Below, in pieces: positions 31,861 through 42,292 of a stretch of DNA of 58,996 nucleotides (position 1 is the first letter of the stretch; the number at the start of each line of letters is the position of its first letter). The stretch comes from Nemertoderma westbladi (Eukaryota > Xenacoelomorpha > Nemertodermatida > Nemertodermatidae): the NCBI GenBank assembly GCA_032718475.1, contig JAUCBJ010005345.1, positions 1 to 58,996 of the forward strand, given 5' to 3'. A program made the translations under genes and the position numbers. Below the pieces are notes generated by a model. It saw nothing but the letters and a program-made list of their open reading frames with translations. It made no database searches and was not told where the DNA came from.

Positions 31861-32300
31861 GTCCGTTGCGTGTGCAGTTCGGGGCGTAGGCGGTGTAACG
31901 AGTCCAGCTGGAGATCCCGGATTGCCGCACAACACCCCCTCTATCGTGTTATTCTGGTGGGTCCATGGTGCATTCCATATGACTTCGTCGATAGAGACTT
32001 TATGTTCCTCAGCCGCGTTATTCTGGTGGGACCGTTACGTGGATTTTGGGGTGTAGGCGGTGTAACGAGTCCAGCTGTAGATCCCAGAATGTTGCGTAAC
32101 CCCATCCCACATGACTTCGTCGGCTGAGCTTTATGTTTCTGGGAGTGTTATTCTGGTGGGTCCCTGGTGCATTCCACGTGACTTCACTTCCAGCGTCCTA
32201 TTCATTGTCCGTTACATGTGCAGTTTGGGGCGTAGGCGGTATAACGAGTCAAGCTGTAGATCCCAGACTGCCGCGTAACACCCCTTTCCACAACAAAAAT
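31861..32300. repeat. Three ~170-bp tandem repeats between the two ORF blocks
   Basis: Copies start near 31861, 32029 and 32207, each with GTCCGTT(G/A)C, GGCGTAGGCGGTGTAACGAG, AGCTG(G/T)AGATCCC and GTTATTCTGGTGGG. They are non-coding (frames at 31613-32354 are incidental) and lie after pol and before the second long frame, a place where a subgenomic promoter or splice signal could sit; no such signal is proven. Confidence 0.75.
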
Positions 32301-32339
32301 TTCCCAAAGAAGATGGTTGAATGTAGTACGAAAATGATG

Positions 32340-32640
32340 AAAAGGAACAGATAACTCAACTATAAACTGAATGATGACGCATATTATGATGATGATGAAA
32401 ATGTGATGATGCGCATTCCTGATGCTTTGCACTTATAACAAATGATGATAGCCGGGGGCTATAACCCCAATGAAATGGTGTAATAAATGATGAAATGTGT
32501 AATAAATGATGTAATGATGGAATAAATGATGAAATGTGAAAGAAATGATGAAATGTGAAAGAAATAATGAAATGTGGAATGAATAATGAAATGAGAAATG
32601 AAAAAAGACAAAAAAAATTATAAAATGTAGATCGGAAAAG
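32340..32640. repeat. ATGATGAAATG-type minisatellite
   Basis: Degenerate tandem repeats of about 17-18 bp (AATGATGAAATGTGAAAG) fill most of this stretch, still upstream of the second long frame. From 32641 to 32868 the sequence is AT-rich without further structure. Confidence 0.7.
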
Positions 32641-32868
32641 AATTTGAAAAAGAAGAGGACATAAAAAGTCAAAAAACTGGTTGGATAATAATGTATAGCT
32701 ATAGTAACTGTAAATATTGAATGTAGTAGCAATAAGATGGTAGATGTCTATATAGCAATAATATTAACTGTATTAAAAATAACTGAATTATTCTGCAGTC
32801 GCTATAGAATCAGACTTTCTGGATTTATAACTAACTGATTTAAATTTGTAACGGACATAATTTACAAT

Positions 32869-35400
32869 ATGGACACGAATCGCCAGATTCTTGGCGAATT
32901 ACGTAACACGCTTGATTTATTGGACTATCCACAATCTGGATCTCCTAGTTTTGATGCGAAATGGAATGCCCTGTTGAAAGAGAATGTGAAAGTCATTAAA
33001 TTCTCCGGGAGGGAGGTACCAGATACCCGTAACCTGCAGGTGCTCCGGTTGTCCGATGCAAGTACGAGCCTGAAAAGGATTCGGAATGCTGAGGCAACCA
33101 GAGGAGAGGTGTTGTCGTTCTGGGATACGTTCCGGCGAAGCATCTACAAATCCCGGTGCTTGATATACGACAACGAGGGAAACGCGATGCCAACTCCGAA
33201 GGCGGTTACGATGGCGCGATGTCAAAGTTTCATCGACGACAAGAGTACATATCTCGCCCACTGGGGAAACCTAGCAGAATGTACAGCGACGCTGCGAGAG
33301 GAATGTATAGCAGTCATCCAAAACCACGACGACTACAAGGAGAAATATGGGACGAAGGAGTACGGTCGATCACTAATCGTCGTGCTCGGAACCCTAGACG
33401 AATTGGTATTGATATGTCGAATCTTCCCGACACCCCAACAGTAAGTACGGACAGCCGGGGCGGTCTGGCTACTACCATCGGCGATCCAACAGGTCCTATT
33501 CGACTTCGATATTATTAAGATTGGGTCGGATATAAAGGCGGATATCCGGAACGACTACGCTAATGCTCCTTTCGGAAGAAATCGTCGAGAGGACATTAAT
33601 GCTATTAGCCACTTCATCGACACCCAAACCCTGTTAGCCTGGTTGCGGTCCACGGGTTTTATGGGTGGGTTTAAAGAAGTGAGACAGATGGAATCCGGTA
33701 TCGGCTACCTTGCAGTGTTAAATGGCAGTTTGGACTTTAAACTGCAGAAGTTCCCGGACTATAACAAGATATACGGTGCATATCCGGACTTAGCGATAAA
33801 AAATGAGCGGGACAACTGTTGGAGGGATGTAGAGAGAAGGTGGACGATCCACCAGAAATGGGAGGAACCGGATCGACAGAACTTCATCTACGTAACGATG
33901 GAATCATATACAGTTGCCAAATTCATCTGTAAGACCCTAGATAAACATATTAACGCAGTCCCCAGATCCTTCATTGATTATGAATGGAACTAGGTAATCG
34001 ACCACGCGTTCAAGGCGGTGATGAATATCCCACCAGGAGATACTAAGATGCTCGACGTTCTCGGCTCCTGGGAGATGAACGGACCTTTCGATATCCCAAC
34101 GATTGCCGATCTCCTTGGCGCAGAGGACCTCTTGATATCGTCGGAAGGGGAGGAATTATGGAAACAAGAAGGCATCTTACTATCCACACCAAAACGTCTA
34201 CTCGAGCCGGAAGTCGCTTATGGATCAGCCGCCAAGTGTATCGCCGAGACTGAACCTGCAACGGAAGCCGGCGTAACCACTCCGCTTGGCTCTGGTAGTC
34301 CGGCGAGAGAGTTAGTCCCCACCTTTGCGCTTAGTGACTTTGGCGACGCATGCCAGAGGTTGTCTCCATGTCCGTTTCCCGGAGGAGAAGATTGGTCTTC
34401 GGAAATCCCAAGTACCAGTACACAGCGGACCCGCTCGGCTATCCAAGTTGCGAAGGGTCCTAGTATAGCACCAACCCCTGGAGACCTCCTTGGGATTCCT
34501 TCGGCGAACACCCCGGCACCCCTTTGCCGACCAGCTTTGGCGACGGCACCCTCCGTTCCACAAGATCCGATGAGACTTACTCGATGGTACGCGGAACAAA
34601 CGAAGTGGATCCACTGTCAGAAACGGGCGCCCGGGAAGCGTCCGGCGGACCATAAAGAAGGATACCGTAGTGAGACTCTACTCCGCGACAGCGCAGCGTT
34701 CCGTGGGCTCCCGGTTACTACGATTATCCCGAAAAAAGATAGACGACTGGAGTACTACGCCGGCGTACCAATCCCGATATTTTTCGGTCGGGAAATGCAA
34801 CTTGACGTTTGCAGTAAGTGCAGTTCGGATCAATGTCCACGCGGAAAGAAGCAATGGGTTACCGAACCGTGCTACCAGATCCTTGGGATACTCTATTGTC
34901 CCTATTGCGCTATATCAGGCCATGACGTAGCGGTTTGTCTAACACTCTATAACATCTGTACAAAGTGCGGTTTCCGTGGGCATACTGTGAGCCCCCGATG
35001 CAACATTAAATGTCCCACTAAAGATACGACGGCCATTGGGAATATGGTTATGTTCGAAATATACTCCAATACCCACATATAGACCAGAGCGCGTTTAAGT
35101 GCTCGAAACGTTGCACAAGAGATGGCATGCGGATATTTCTTGTTCCCCGAATGCCTCCATACAACAACGACCTTGCCTTTCCACTATGTGGATTTATTAC
35201 TTAGCGCTGGTTTATTTGGTCCCTTCGAAATAATCAGACGTCTATACTCGTACAAGGAAGCGTTTGGAGATGGAGAGTGGTTCAAAGAGGCTCGTAACAC
35301 CGAGTTGGAGAGGAGAACAGATATCATTTCGCTACCTCCCCGAGGAAGGGCTGCCAGGAGGCAAGCTGCGGCAACGATGCTCCTCTACCCGCACTGGTGA
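32869..35400 (+). pseudogene. Single 844-codon post-pol frame with zinc knuckles
   Basis: One plus frame runs from ATG at 32869 to TGA at 35398 with only three in-frame stops (TAA 33442, TAG 33991, TAG 35080) and no frame shift. Its base composition resembles the pol region and contrasts with the AT-rich flanks. No enzyme motif is seen in the first ~640 codons. Near the C-terminus there are two CCHC knuckles: CPYCAISGHDVAVC (34897-34938, exact C-x2-C-x4-H-x4-C) and CTKCGFRGHTVSPRC (34957-35001), preceded by CSKCSSDQC. There is no obvious transmembrane segment or signal peptide, so it does not look like an envelope. It could be a displaced gag-like or nucleic-acid-binding protein of the same element, or a second element joined here. 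Function unknown. Confidence 0.7.
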
Positions 35401-35618
35401 TCGATGAGAGTAGACGGGCGAAGAAAAGAAAAGCGTATCAGAGCAGGAGATAGAAGACCAGGCCATTCTATAAACACTTATTCGAACATTTATTTTTATA
35501 CGTATGTAAACTAACTCTAGGACAAATTAATCAAGACTATGCAATCTTAAAAAATTGGGTTTTTTATATGGGAAATGACCTACGCAAACTCGATCTACCG
35601 ATAGACCTCACGAAGGTC

Positions 35619-35630
35619 ATTGGGGGGGAC
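35619..35630 (+). other. Polypurine tract before the 3' LTR
   Basis: A short G run in TTGGGGGGGAC ends directly at the LTR start TGTTCG. This is the usual site of plus-strand priming in LTR retroelements. Confidence 0.65.
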
Positions 35631-36548
35631 TGTTCGCGGTATTTCAATTTGCCATAATGCGAGTTAAATATTTTTTTGGATTTATTTGTTATGAATATTC
35701 CAATATCAGTACTGGGTGCGGGAACGTAAAATTTTGGCGCATTCAATAGACTGGGGGCGACTGATGGGCGAATATTGGGGCGACTTACGGGGCACGGGAC
35801 TCATATCAGATATTTAAGGGCCAAGGGTGGGAGGCAAAATCAAGCAGTACTTTAGCTGTCAGGGTTGCCTGATAGTTATTTAGGCCTAGACAACCTCCTT
35901 CTACTTCGGTAGTTGGTAACCCGCTAGGCCTGGGTACAAGGACTGCCCTTAGCGGTTCCTGGCCACCAGCAGCGATTACGAGCCTGAAAAGGATTCGGAA
36001 AGCTTGCTGATTGGAGCAGCTTCTCGGCTACCAATGCGACTACTAGCCTAAAAGGATTCGGAAAGCTTAGGTGGTTGGGACCCTGCAATGAACTGACAGA
36101 CCCCTTGCCAAGCCGTATCGCTTTCCTGATGACCGATCCCCTCGGGGTTCGGGAAGGGTGGGACAGACACGCGACAGGGTCGACCGACACTGACACTACG
36201 GTACCGGGACTAGGACCGAGGGAAAATGGGGAACATTAGTTAGGTTAAAATCTGAAAGCGAACAGTGGGTAATTAAATAATTTACTGTAGGAATTTATAT
36301 ACTTGTGTATTATTGTGAATATTTGGTATATTGGTGTGGGGAAGCCCAAATTATTCTCAATCAAGGTTCAATCAGAGTTTAAGTTATATTAAAGATTATA
36401 TCCAAACCAATGAAGCTTTTTCTCTACCCGCAATCTTGCATCTCAGGTAATATCTCCTTCTCCACTCCCAAAATCCGGTGACTGGCCTCTGAAAATTCCG
36501 CCACCAGCATCGGCGTTTTCCCCCCTGGTGTCGGGAATAACGGCAACA
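35631..36548 (+). mobile_element. 3' LTR of the BEL/Pao-type element
   Basis: It starts TGTTCGCGG and ends CGGCAACA (TGTT...AACA termini), 918 bp, preceded by a polypurine tract and followed by satellite DNA (AAGAGAGTGGTG). A TATTTAAG box lies at 35811-35818, a plausible core promoter, and an ATTAAA near 36390 could serve polyadenylation. Two copies of a GAGCCTGAAAAGGATTCGG-like motif are at 35977-36000 and 36041-36063. A diverged solo copy is at 10416-11476. No 5' LTR is present in the window. Confidence 0.8.
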
Positions 36549-36911
36549 AAGAGAGTGGTGTGATGTAGATAGTTCAGTATGGAAGCGAGTGGTGTGATTA
36601 AGATAGTTCAGTATGGAAGCGAGTGGTGTGATGTAGATAGTTCAGTATGGAAGCGAGTGGTGTGATTAAGATAGTTCAGAATGGAAGCGAGTGGTGTGAT
36701 GTAGATAGTTCAGAATGGAAGCGAGTGGTGTGATGTAGATAGTTCAGAATGGAAGCGAGTGGTGTGATGTAGATAGTTCAGTATGGAAGCGAGTGTTGTG
36801 ATGTAGATAGTTCAGTATGGAAGCGAGTTGTGTGATGTAGATAGTTCAGAATGGAAGCGAGTGGTGTGATGTAGATAGTTCAGTATGGAAGCGAGTGTTG
36901 TGATGTAGATA
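36549..36911. repeat. 34-bp satellite, right block A
   Basis: About eleven units of the same satellite as 22230-25635, including a TTAAGATAG variant. It is bounded on the left by the LTR and on the right by the tail of the LINE. Confidence 0.95.
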
Positions 36912-39900
36912 CTACTACTACTACTAGTATCGGCATGCTGCATTGCAGCTGCATTTTTAAGAATGCTGTGCCGGCTTGTCGACAAAATTGCGCCGCCACA
37001 ACTACCTATCACCCATGACATTTGCTAGATCATCCGCATCTTCAAGACCAGTGTCCTTTAAGATGCGTCTCAAGAAAGTCATGGGCTGTCCACCAGGCTT
37101 ATTCACTCCATGAGGCTGCCAAAGTACAAGATTATGCACTGGCTGGTCCTCAGGGCGAAAGCAATGTCCTGCAAAGCGGAGGCGATTTTGTTCTAGTGTC
37201 AAGCTTGGGGGAACCAATGAGACACCTCCAATGTTATATAGTGTCTGGTTGGAGATGTGTGCATTGTACTTGACACAATGAACCCGGCGTAGCATTCTTG
37301 TGAATGTGCCATCCAGAGATTTGGTGTCCTCAGCAGTTAGAGCCCAGCATGGACTCCCGTAGAGGAGTACTGGAACTACTGCTGCTCTGAATAATCGGAC
37401 CTTAAGTTTCCGATTAATTCTAGGTGACTTCCAAATCCTGGAAAGCCTATTCAAGGCTGCCCATGCCTTTCCCTTACGTATTCGAAGGTCCTCACCTGAC
37501 TTCCGGATCCATGATCCCAGGTAACAGAAGTCGTCCACATGCTCAAGCATACCATCCTTTGAGCTTATGCTCATCCGATCAGAGACTTGCTGAGGACTTT
37601 CAAAGTTAACTGTCAGAATTTTGGTCTTTCTGGAGTTAATAAAAAGACCAACACTAGAAGCAGCATGTTCTAATGAGCTGAGGAGCCGCTGGGCTCCCTC
37701 TAATGATTCTGAGAGTACTCCTAAGTCATCAGCAAAGTCTAGATCAGTTAGGTACTTGGCAGGATTTCCTCGACTTCTGGAGCCAGTAGGTGGAGTTATC
37801 ATCACCCCATCATCATTATGATTATCTAAGGACATGCGTAGAACATAGTCAACCACAATAATGAACAAGAATGGTGCAAGTGTGTCTCCTTGGAGGACGC
37901 CCCATAACACTTCAAATGGTTCTGTGTCACCATCAACAGTAGACACAAATGTTGTCGAACCATCGTATACTGATCTGATTGCTGTAATAATTTCATCAGG
38001 AATCCCATATAATGAAAGTATGCTGAACATACGTGACCGAGAGATTGAATCAAAGGCCTTGAAGAAGTCAACAAAGATAACAGCCAGATGCCTGTCTTTC
38101 TTTTTTGATAACTCTTCAATTATCCTTCTAAGTGCCAAAATGGGCTCCATGGTCCCACGACCTTTACGGAACCCATTCTGATTTCCACGTAGCAGTCTCT
38201 CAATGGGATCCCTGATGCGATTTAATAGAATTCTATTGTATAGTTTTGCAGCAATCGAGATCAATGAGATTCCCCGAAAAGAACCATAGAGTGTTAGGTT
38301 GCCCTTCTTGGGAACTGGCACCAACTTATTTGTTTTCATTTCTTGTGGGACTCTTGTTGTACGGTACATGTCTACTATGATGGGATAGATGAGCTTTAAA
38401 CACTCAGGTATTTTAAAGACCTCAGGGGGAACACCATCTACTCCACTGGCACGATTGGTCTTAATGCTCTTTGCAGCAGCCTTCACTTCTGCAAAGGAGA
38501 TATCGCCAATGGGAATATCTGGGAGTACAGACTCAGACACTTTTACTTCTATAAAGTTATCAGGCAATACCCTGTCATTATTGAGGAGCTTTTCAAAGTG
38601 GGCTTTCCAACCATTGAGGCGATCGGCTGGTGATTCAGCCTTAACCTTGGTGGTTGGTTGGCTTTTCCGCCCAGTAAGCAGATTGATCGATTTCCATGCC
38701 TGGGATGATTGCCTGCTGTCGTCAGCATCATTGATGGCATCAACCTGTTGGTTTATTAGCTCCTGTAGATTAACAGAGTACTGCCTGTTCAGGGACCTAG
38801 ATGCAGCTTTAACTGCATTCTTGGCCGCTGTAGTCTGTTTGAGTCGGGACTCTTTCTGCGCCTTATGAAGGTCATTTCGGCACTTCTGAATTTTGTTGTC
38901 AGTCCAGGGGGCCCTTTTCCTGTTTCGAGGGTATACAGGAACTGTTTCTGCAGCTGCTAACTTAACTGCTTCTGTAAAGGCAGTATAGCCCTCACAGTGA
39001 TCTGCCGCCTCAGAGGCAAGAGCCTCATACCTGTTGCTCAGCTGTAGTGTGAAGCTGGATCTCACACTTGGCTGTTGCAACAGAGAGGACCAGTCATGCC
39101 GTGGCAAGGCAGATTTCGTTGTTCTGCTAGCACGCAGACTAAGTCTTACCTTGGCCACAATAAGGCGGTGATCACTGGAGAAGGGTCGAAGTGTAAATGC
39201 ATTACAGTCTTGTATAGAGCTCCTGTATTTCCTACGAAACAGAATATGGTCTATCTGGGACTTGTGACCACTGGGTCCACTATGAGTCCATAGCTTTCCA
39301 GTTCGCTTCTTGAACTGGGTTCCAGCCGAAAACAATCCATTTCCAGAGATAAAATCCTGAAGATGGACAGAATTTCGGTTAACACTATTGCTATAGACCC
39401 AGGGCGATGTAGGTGATTGATGCAGACTTGCATTAAAGTCTCCCAGGAATGTTAAGAATGCATGCTGATCCACTCCATCAGTTGCTGCTTGTAGATTGTG
39501 GTAGAAATTTTCCACCTCCTCTACAGGGGCAACACTAGTTGGAGAGTAGCACACAATCAGAACCACCTTAGGAAACTTCTTAGCCAGTCTTCCAGAACAT
39601 GAGAAGTGGCAACGGATGATGCGGTTAGAGATTTGGTCTATTTTGTCCAATGCTGCATGTGCAGTTGGATTCATCAATAGACCAATTCCACCATTGCCAC
39701 TATCATCTGCTGACGCGAGGGCGAGTCGCCAACCGCCCCCCATGTCCTTAATCAGAACCTCATCAGTCTGTCCAGTCTGCATTCGGTGCTCTTGAACACC
39801 CACTGCGCTAAGAGAAAGCTTATCTGCCAAGGCAGTCAGCTCACCTTGTCGCATTGGGGACCCGAGTGTTAGGGTGTTTACTGAGGCTAGTCTAGTGACT

Positions 39901-39992
39901 TGCCTCAGATTCACCAATGGCTTTGTTGGTCGGGGTGGAACATGAGAGTAGCCTCCAACTCCAGAATCCCTCTCCCCATCACAATCTGTGTA
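36912..39992 (-). mobile_element. Nearly full-length APE-type LINE inserted in the satellite
   Basis: The minus-strand element ends in a (TAG)n tail (complement of 36912-36927). Its 3' UTR is very short. Both flanks are satellite in the same phase, with ATGTAGATA at 36903-36911 and 39993-40001 as the likely target-site duplication. At least eight further fragments of the family occur in the window (2645, 8925, 12186, 13018, 18662, 45133, 45886, 46835). The (TAG)n tail and EN-RT layout suit an RTE-related clade, but the clade is not certain. Confidence 0.88.
37002..39917 (-). CDS. LINE ORF: APE endonuclease and reverse transcriptase
   Basis: An uninterrupted 971-codon frame, also open upstream to the element's 5' edge at 39992 (no ATG at 39917; the first in-frame ATGs are inside the endonuclease). 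The N-terminal endonuclease shows VGVQEHRM, FLGDFNASLH and SSDHRLIVAKV. The RT shows FRGISLISIAAKLYNRIL, FVDFFKAFDSI (motif A), GVLQGDTLAPFLF (motif B) and DLDFADDLGVLSES (motif C), all catalytic Asp present. The C-terminal domain has YGSPCWALTAED and LRFAGHCF. Compared with other copies it stops about 14 residues early (TAG in place of a Glu codon after MGDR). The product would nick DNA and prime reverse transcription there. This is the least damaged mobile ORF in the window. Confidence 0.9.
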   Translation of the reverse strand: MVNLRQVTRLASVNTLTLGSPMRQGELTALADKLSLSAVGVQEHRMQTGQTDEVLIKDMGGGWRLALASADDSGNGGIGLLMNPTAHAALDKIDQISNRIIRCHFSCSGRLAKKFPKVVLIVCYSPTSVAPVEEVENFYHNLQAATDGVDQHAFLTFLGDFNASLHQSPTSPWVYSNSVNRNSVHLQDFISGNGLFSAGTQFKKRTGKLWTHSGPSGHKSQIDHILFRRKYRSSIQDCNAFTLRPFSSDHRLIVAKVRLSLRASRTTKSALPRHDWSSLLQQPSVRSSFTLQLSNRYEALASEAADHCEGYTAFTEAVKLAAAETVPVYPRNRKRAPWTDNKIQKCRNDLHKAQKESRLKQTTAAKNAVKAASRSLNRQYSVNLQELINQQVDAINDADDSRQSSQAWKSINLLTGRKSQPTTKVKAESPADRLNGWKAHFEKLLNNDRVLPDNFIEVKVSESVLPDIPIGDISFAEVKAAAKSIKTNRASGVDGVPPEVFKIPECLKLIYPIIVDMYRTTRVPQEMKTNKLVPVPKKGNLTLYGSFRGISLISIAAKLYNRILLNRIRDPIERLLRGNQNGFRKGRGTMEPILALRRIIEELSKKKDRHLAVIFVDFFKAFDSISRSRMFSILSLYGIPDEIITAIRSVYDGSTTFVSTVDGDTEPFEVLWGVLQGDTLAPFLFIIVVDYVLRMSLDNHNDDGVMITPPTGSRSRGNPAKYLTDLDFADDLGVLSESLEGAQRLLSSLEHAASSVGLFINSRKTKILTVNFESPQQVSDRMSISSKDGMLEHVDDFCYLGSWIRKSGEDLRIRKGKAWAALNRLSRIWKSPRINRKLKVRLFRAAVVPVLLYGSPCWALTAEDTKSLDGTFTRMLRRVHCVKYNAHISNQTLYNIGGVSLVPPSLTLEQNRLRFAGHCFRPEDQPVHNLVLWQPHGVNKPGGQPMTFLRRILKDTGLEDADDLANVMGDR

Positions 39993-40325
39993 ATGTAGAT
40001 AGTTCAGTATGGAAGCGAGTGGTGTGATTAGATAGTTCAGTATGGAAGCGAGTGGTGTGATGTAGATAGTTCAGTATGGAAGCGAGTGGTGTGATGTAGA
40101 TAGTTCAGTATGGAAGCGAGTGGTGTGATGTAGATAGTTCAGTATGGAAGCGAGTGGTGTGATGTAGATAGTTCAGTATGGAAGCGAGTGGTGTGATGCA
40201 GATAGTTCAGTATGGAAGCGAGTGGTGTGGTGAAGATAGTTCAAGATGTAAGCGAGTGGTATGATGTACAGCACAGTATGGAAGCGAGTGGTGTGATGTA
40301 GATAGTTCAGAATGGAAATGCATAT
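39993..40325. repeat. 34-bp satellite, right block B
   Basis: About ten units continuing the array beyond the LINE, ending with GATGTACAGCACAG and a decayed unit near 40315. Confidence 0.95.
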
Positions 40326-42053
40326 ATGCATAAAAAACTTCAGCCCCTTTGATTGTAAACTTACGATTCAATTTGATCGTACATTTAAGGAGCTCTCTAT
40401 CAAGTATTTAAAGTTACGATCTGCCCCAGTTGTTATTGAACTAAATTCTTATTGGCAATACTACTGTAGATAATGGTTTATGTTGTTATGGCTACCTGAT
40501 AAACAATTCAACAGTGGTGATTTAACTCTCATTTACCACCTTTTATTTAAAAACTTTTTATAAACTTTTTAACAACTTTACTTTAAAAGTAATGGTGATA
40601 GTTTAGTAGTTTTTTATTAAATTGTACTTATTTTCCACTGTATTCCAATGTTCTAGAATAAATTTTTAATTCTAGATCTTTTATAAAAAAGTGAAAAAAT
40701 CATGTACAGTTTCTATTTGTTGATATTTTTTATTTTTGTATAAGTTCTATAACATTAATTTTATTCTAGAACATTTTACAAAAACTTAGCAAATATAGCT
40801 ATAGTTTTTGCTATTTAACGGTCAGAAAATGTTCCCTATTCTTAAAAAAAATAGTTCCAGAACAAGTTTTTCTTATTCTAGAATTTTCTTTATACATTTT
40901 ACATTAGTTTAAAACAAATTAAGATTCCATCGGACTATGTACTTTGTATTTAGTAAATAGGCCAATATGACAATATATGTGCTAGACATAGCTAGATATT
41001 CAAGATTATAGATATTCAAGAAGCGACAGCGAAAACTGTTCTGAACTTTTGACTCTTAACTTCAACATACAGTAAATGTTTTGTCTTATCTATAATATAA
41101 ATGCATCATTCAAAAATTTATTATCAATGCCCATCAGCCACATTTGAATAAAATTGAGAGCCCAAAAGGAAAACCTGTTATGAAAAACCTGTAAACAGAA
41201 TATTTAGCAACTTTAATGGCCTTTTTTTGGATGGCTTCAAAATACAGCAAGGCCGTGTATATATTTGCCATGCTCAGATTTTTGTCAGTTGCAGTGTTGT
41301 ATACAGAGTTGACAAGCAACACTCTAAAATAGCATCGTAAAAATAGCATCGTAGCTAAATTACGATAATCGGAAGCACGATTAATCGTAAACAGTTTTAT
41401 GCATACCAATATACGACAATCGTGGCTGCGATAGTCGTACTCCAACTTACGAATCATTTAGAGTTACGACAGACGTAAATCATTAGACATACGTGCCAAT
41501 GCCTCACTTAAAATAATATATTTTATTTGTTAAAAGGCTTGGATTGCCACACATCTAGAATATATTGCATCTGAGACAGTGGAATAGTTTCTGCTAATAA
41601 TCTGCAGGCCATAGTTAAAATATGGTCGGTTTATTTATAAATACATTATACATATACTGTACTAAATATATTATAGATAACAGTTTGCACAATGGTACAG
41701 ACAAGCTCAGCCACTCTTCTATGGATTTCTTGTTCGTCTCTTTGACATAGGTAGATTTTGCACTAGTTGACTCTACAGGCGATTCGAGTTTCACCCGATT
41801 TCTGATTTTTATTTCTGCCAAATTTTTCAATACATAATACATATATAAATTGTATGTAACTAATATGAATCTATCATAGAAAGCATGGTAACAGAACCGA
41901 AATGGTAATGTACTGCCTAATAACAACTTTTAATTATCATATTCTTCTCAAAAACCTATTTTGGAGAGCAAGTTTCAATTTAAATGTTTTATATTCGATT
42001 GATATCTTGTACAAACATAAACATTGTTCCAAGAGGATCAGACTTTTACTAAC
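40326..42053. other. AT-rich stretch with TTCTAGAA clusters
   Basis: No gene supported. TTCTAGA-type palindromes recur at about 40651, 40671, 40760, 40850 and 40885, like the block at 14826-15060. Frames at 41134-41457 and 41615-41926 show no known motif. It lies downstream of the donor of the exon at 42054 and would be its intron. Confidence 0.45.
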
Positions 42054-42292
42054 ATTCCACACACGACTCTTACAGATGAAACGACATCATTCATTCCGTC
42101 GGATGATAACTGAGTAGAGTCGGTTGTCGTTGAATACTTTTCGGATGGGCCTGACTGGTCATCATCCTAGTACAACCAAATCTTGGGTATGCACCCTGAG
42201 ATTTCCTCACAATAGCCTGGAGTGTTCGTCCACACAAGGAGGAGAGTGATCCCCCATACCACCACCCCCAACAGAAAAGTACCTAATTGCAT
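42054..42292 (-). pseudogene. Beta-gamma-crystallin first exon with a nonsense codon
   Basis: Counted from its second ATG this unit is 239 nt, the same length as the exon at 48263-48501, and the two align without gaps: MQLGTFLLGVVVWGITLLLV signal region, CIPKIWLY, then DDDQSG, and NDVVSSVRVVCGM ending at donor GTTAGT in phase 2. A TAG at 42167-42169 replaces the Asn codon that follows LY in its relative, truncating the product after about 40 residues. NDVVSS keeps the calcium signature. It is a recently inactivated paralogue or an unused alternative first exon. Confidence 0.72.

Noticed and set aside
32869-35400. Envelope-like third ORF
   Set aside because: No signal peptide, no hydrophobic membrane anchor and no furin-like site seen; zinc knuckles argue for nucleic-acid binding instead.
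35631-36548. Matching 5' LTR upstream of 27034
   Set aside because: Looked for TGTTCGCGG and the terminal CGGCAACA region between 25.6 and 27.0 kb; nothing similar is present.
41134-41926. Two ~105-codon frames in the 41-42 kb region
   Set aside because: No motif or codon signature, and the region is AT-rich with scattered TTCTAGAA repeats.
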